NCBI GenBank assembly: GCA_044464225.1
Contig: JBIQLN010000002.1
Location: 186,001 to 250,000 of the forward strand
DNA: 64,000 nt
DNA from: 66-474 sp044464225
Lineage (GTDB): Bacteria > Pseudomonadota > Gammaproteobacteria > Xanthomonadales > Rhodanobacteraceae
Direction of reading: 5' to 3'
Numbering within the stretch: position 1 is the stretch's first letter; each line of letters opens with the position of its first letter. Shown in pieces: positions 63,103-64,000 of this stretch. Under the pieces are notes generated by a model. That model was not told the DNA's origin and did no database searches. It saw only the letters and a program-made list of their open reading frames with translations. The position numbers and the translations under genes were made by a program.

Positions 63103-64000
63103 ATGCAAATGGCCTTGTTGAAGCACGCGCCGCAGTGCGCATGGAAGCGTCGGTTCGCGGTGATGGCGTTTTCGATGATCGCCGCCGCCGCGATGGCGCA
63201 AACCCCGGCGTCGGCGCCCACGCTGCAGCAGCAACGCGATGCATTCCGCGCCGCCTACGCCGCCGCGCAGCGCGGGCAGGATTGGCGCACGCTCGCGAAG
63301 GGGCTTCAGGATTACCCGCTGTATCCGTATCTCGAAGCCGCGGCGTTGCAGCACGACATCAAGACGGCCACGCCGGCCGCGATCGACGATTACCTCAAGC
63401 GCTACCCCGGAATGATCCCGGCCGACGACCTGCGCAATGCAGAACTGCGCTGGGCGGCGCAGCAGAAGGACTGGGCGACGTTCCGGCACTTCTACAGGCC
63501 GGACTTGAGCGACACCTTCACCTGCGACGCGCTGCAGGCGAACCTCGCCGATGGCAGGCAACTCGATTTCGATCGCGACCTTGCGCAGCTTTGGCAGCAG
63601 ACGCACCTGCCTTCCGCGTGCGCGCCGGTGCTGCAGGCCGCCGCCGCCCAGGGATTGCTGACATCGGCGCGGGTATGGGACCGGATCGAGCGCGCGGCCG
63701 ATGCGGGCAACGCTTCGACCATCGACCAGTCCGCGAGCTGGTTGCCGGACAACCAGGGCGTGGTCGCGATGCGCATCGCCGATGCGCTGCGTTCGCCTGC
63801 GGCGCTGCTCAAGAAGGCCTCGACATTCCCCGACACCCGGCACGATCGCGAAGCCGTCGCGCGCGCGCTGATGCGGCTGGCGCGGCGCGACAGCGCGCAG
63901 GCGCAGGCGTACTGGGACACCCTGTCGAAACGCTTCGCGTTCGATCGGGCACAGCGCAATCGCCTGCTGGGCACGCTGGCGCTGTACAACGCGGTGGATG
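63103..64000 (+). CDS. slt: Soluble lytic murein transglycosylase, N-terminal part (3' end outside window)
   Basis: The frame is open to the window end (299 codons). A signal peptide (RRFAVMAFSMIAAAAMAQ) precedes a helical-repeat domain: QQRDAFRAAYAAAQRGQDW, GLQDYPLYPYLEAAALQHD and YLKRYPGMIPADDLRNAELRW match the U-shaped superhelical part of Slt70. The catalytic lysozyme-like domain is not in the window. The enzyme cleaves peptidoglycan glycan strands to 1,6-anhydro products in the periplasm. A -10-like TAGAAT at 63090-63095 is 7 bases before ATG 63103, so the transcript may have almost no leader. Confidence 0.9.
   Translation, partial: MQMALLKHAPQCAWKRRFAVMAFSMIAAAAMAQTPASAPTLQQQRDAFRAAYAAAQRGQDWRTLAKGLQDYPLYPYLEAAALQHDIKTATPAAIDDYLKRYPGMIPADDLRNAELRWAAQQKDWATFRHFYRPDLSDTFTCDALQANLADGRQLDFDRDLAQLWQQTHLPSACAPVLQAAAAQGLLTSARVWDRIERAADAGNASTIDQSASWLPDNQGVVAMRIADALRSPAALLKKASTFPDTRHDREAVARALMRLARRDSAQAQAYWDTLSKRFAFDRAQRNRLLGTLALYNAVD

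Noticed and set aside
1..64000. CRISPR arrays, tRNA and rRNA genes, integrases or intact insertion sequences
   Set aside because: I read for regularly spaced direct repeats, tRNA-like cloverleaf ends and transposase motifs and saw none; short palindromes between genes are scattered, not arrayed.

Overview
The window reads as chromosomal DNA of a high-GC gammaproteobacterium of the order Xanthomonadales, most likely Rhodanobacteraceae/Xanthomonadaceae. The evidence is the strong G/C third-position bias, the engB / cytochrome c4 / dsbA / dsbA / endonuclease-exonuclease-phosphatase / slt gene order at the right end, the plant-type glutamate-cysteine ligase, the tricorn-like lipoprotein peptidase, and dispersed GTCATTCCGG-type palindromic repeats. 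The genus cannot be fixed from sequence alone.

Layout. 1-7.2 kb: the C-terminal two thirds of a cyclic beta-1,2-glucan synthase (ndvB), overlapping or nearly overlapping a glycoamylase-family (PF10091) glucanase and an SDR dehydrogenase. The matching exporter ndvA lies at 55.3-57.1 kb, so most of a periplasmic-glucan pathway is present. 7.3-19.2 kb: ordinary housekeeping (M23 peptidase, MscS-type channel, free methionine-R-sulfoxide reductase, TMEM175-like channel, bioD plus a methyltransferase, tricorn-like S41 peptidase, M3 dipeptidyl carboxypeptidase). 19.3-23.2 kb: a TetR regulator and an alpha/beta-hydrolase / metallo-beta-lactamase / pirin group. 23.2-27.9 kb: a tightly overlapping Rieske oxygenase / APC permease / trimethylamine-dehydrogenase-like operon that looks like N-methyl amine or betaine demethylation.

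27.9-50 kb is the accessory part. It holds a duplicated 3' fragment of the M3 peptidase gene together with its terminator, and two fragments of the serine hydrolase gene that is intact at 48.2-49.6 kb. Two close paralogues of a membrane TolB/TPR protein flank an AKR-SDR-TetR cassette. A DUF3482 GTPase / DUF2868 pair follows. A three-gene operon at 38.6-44.7 kb of visibly lower GC encodes a TerB_N/TerB/TerB_C membrane protein, a BrxD-family ATPase and an Lhr/BrxHI-like helicase. A frameshifted RelE/HigB-type toxin sits beside an intact antitoxin. The three-gene operon is the best candidate for an undescribed system: it combines two BREX-type DNA-processing components with a Ter-type sensor/scaffold but has no methylase or PglZ beside it.

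50-64 kb returns to core genes: PadR plus membrane partner, GNAT / PLP decarboxylase / rhodanese operon divergent from an FtrA-type activator, ndvA, gshA, engB, cytochrome c4, two DsbA-type oxidoreductases, an EEP-family hydrolase and the start of a soluble lytic transglycosylase. Regulation is unusually readable: inverted repeats that look like operators lie in front of at least five regulator-linked units. No tRNA, rRNA, CRISPR array, intact insertion sequence or integrase was seen.
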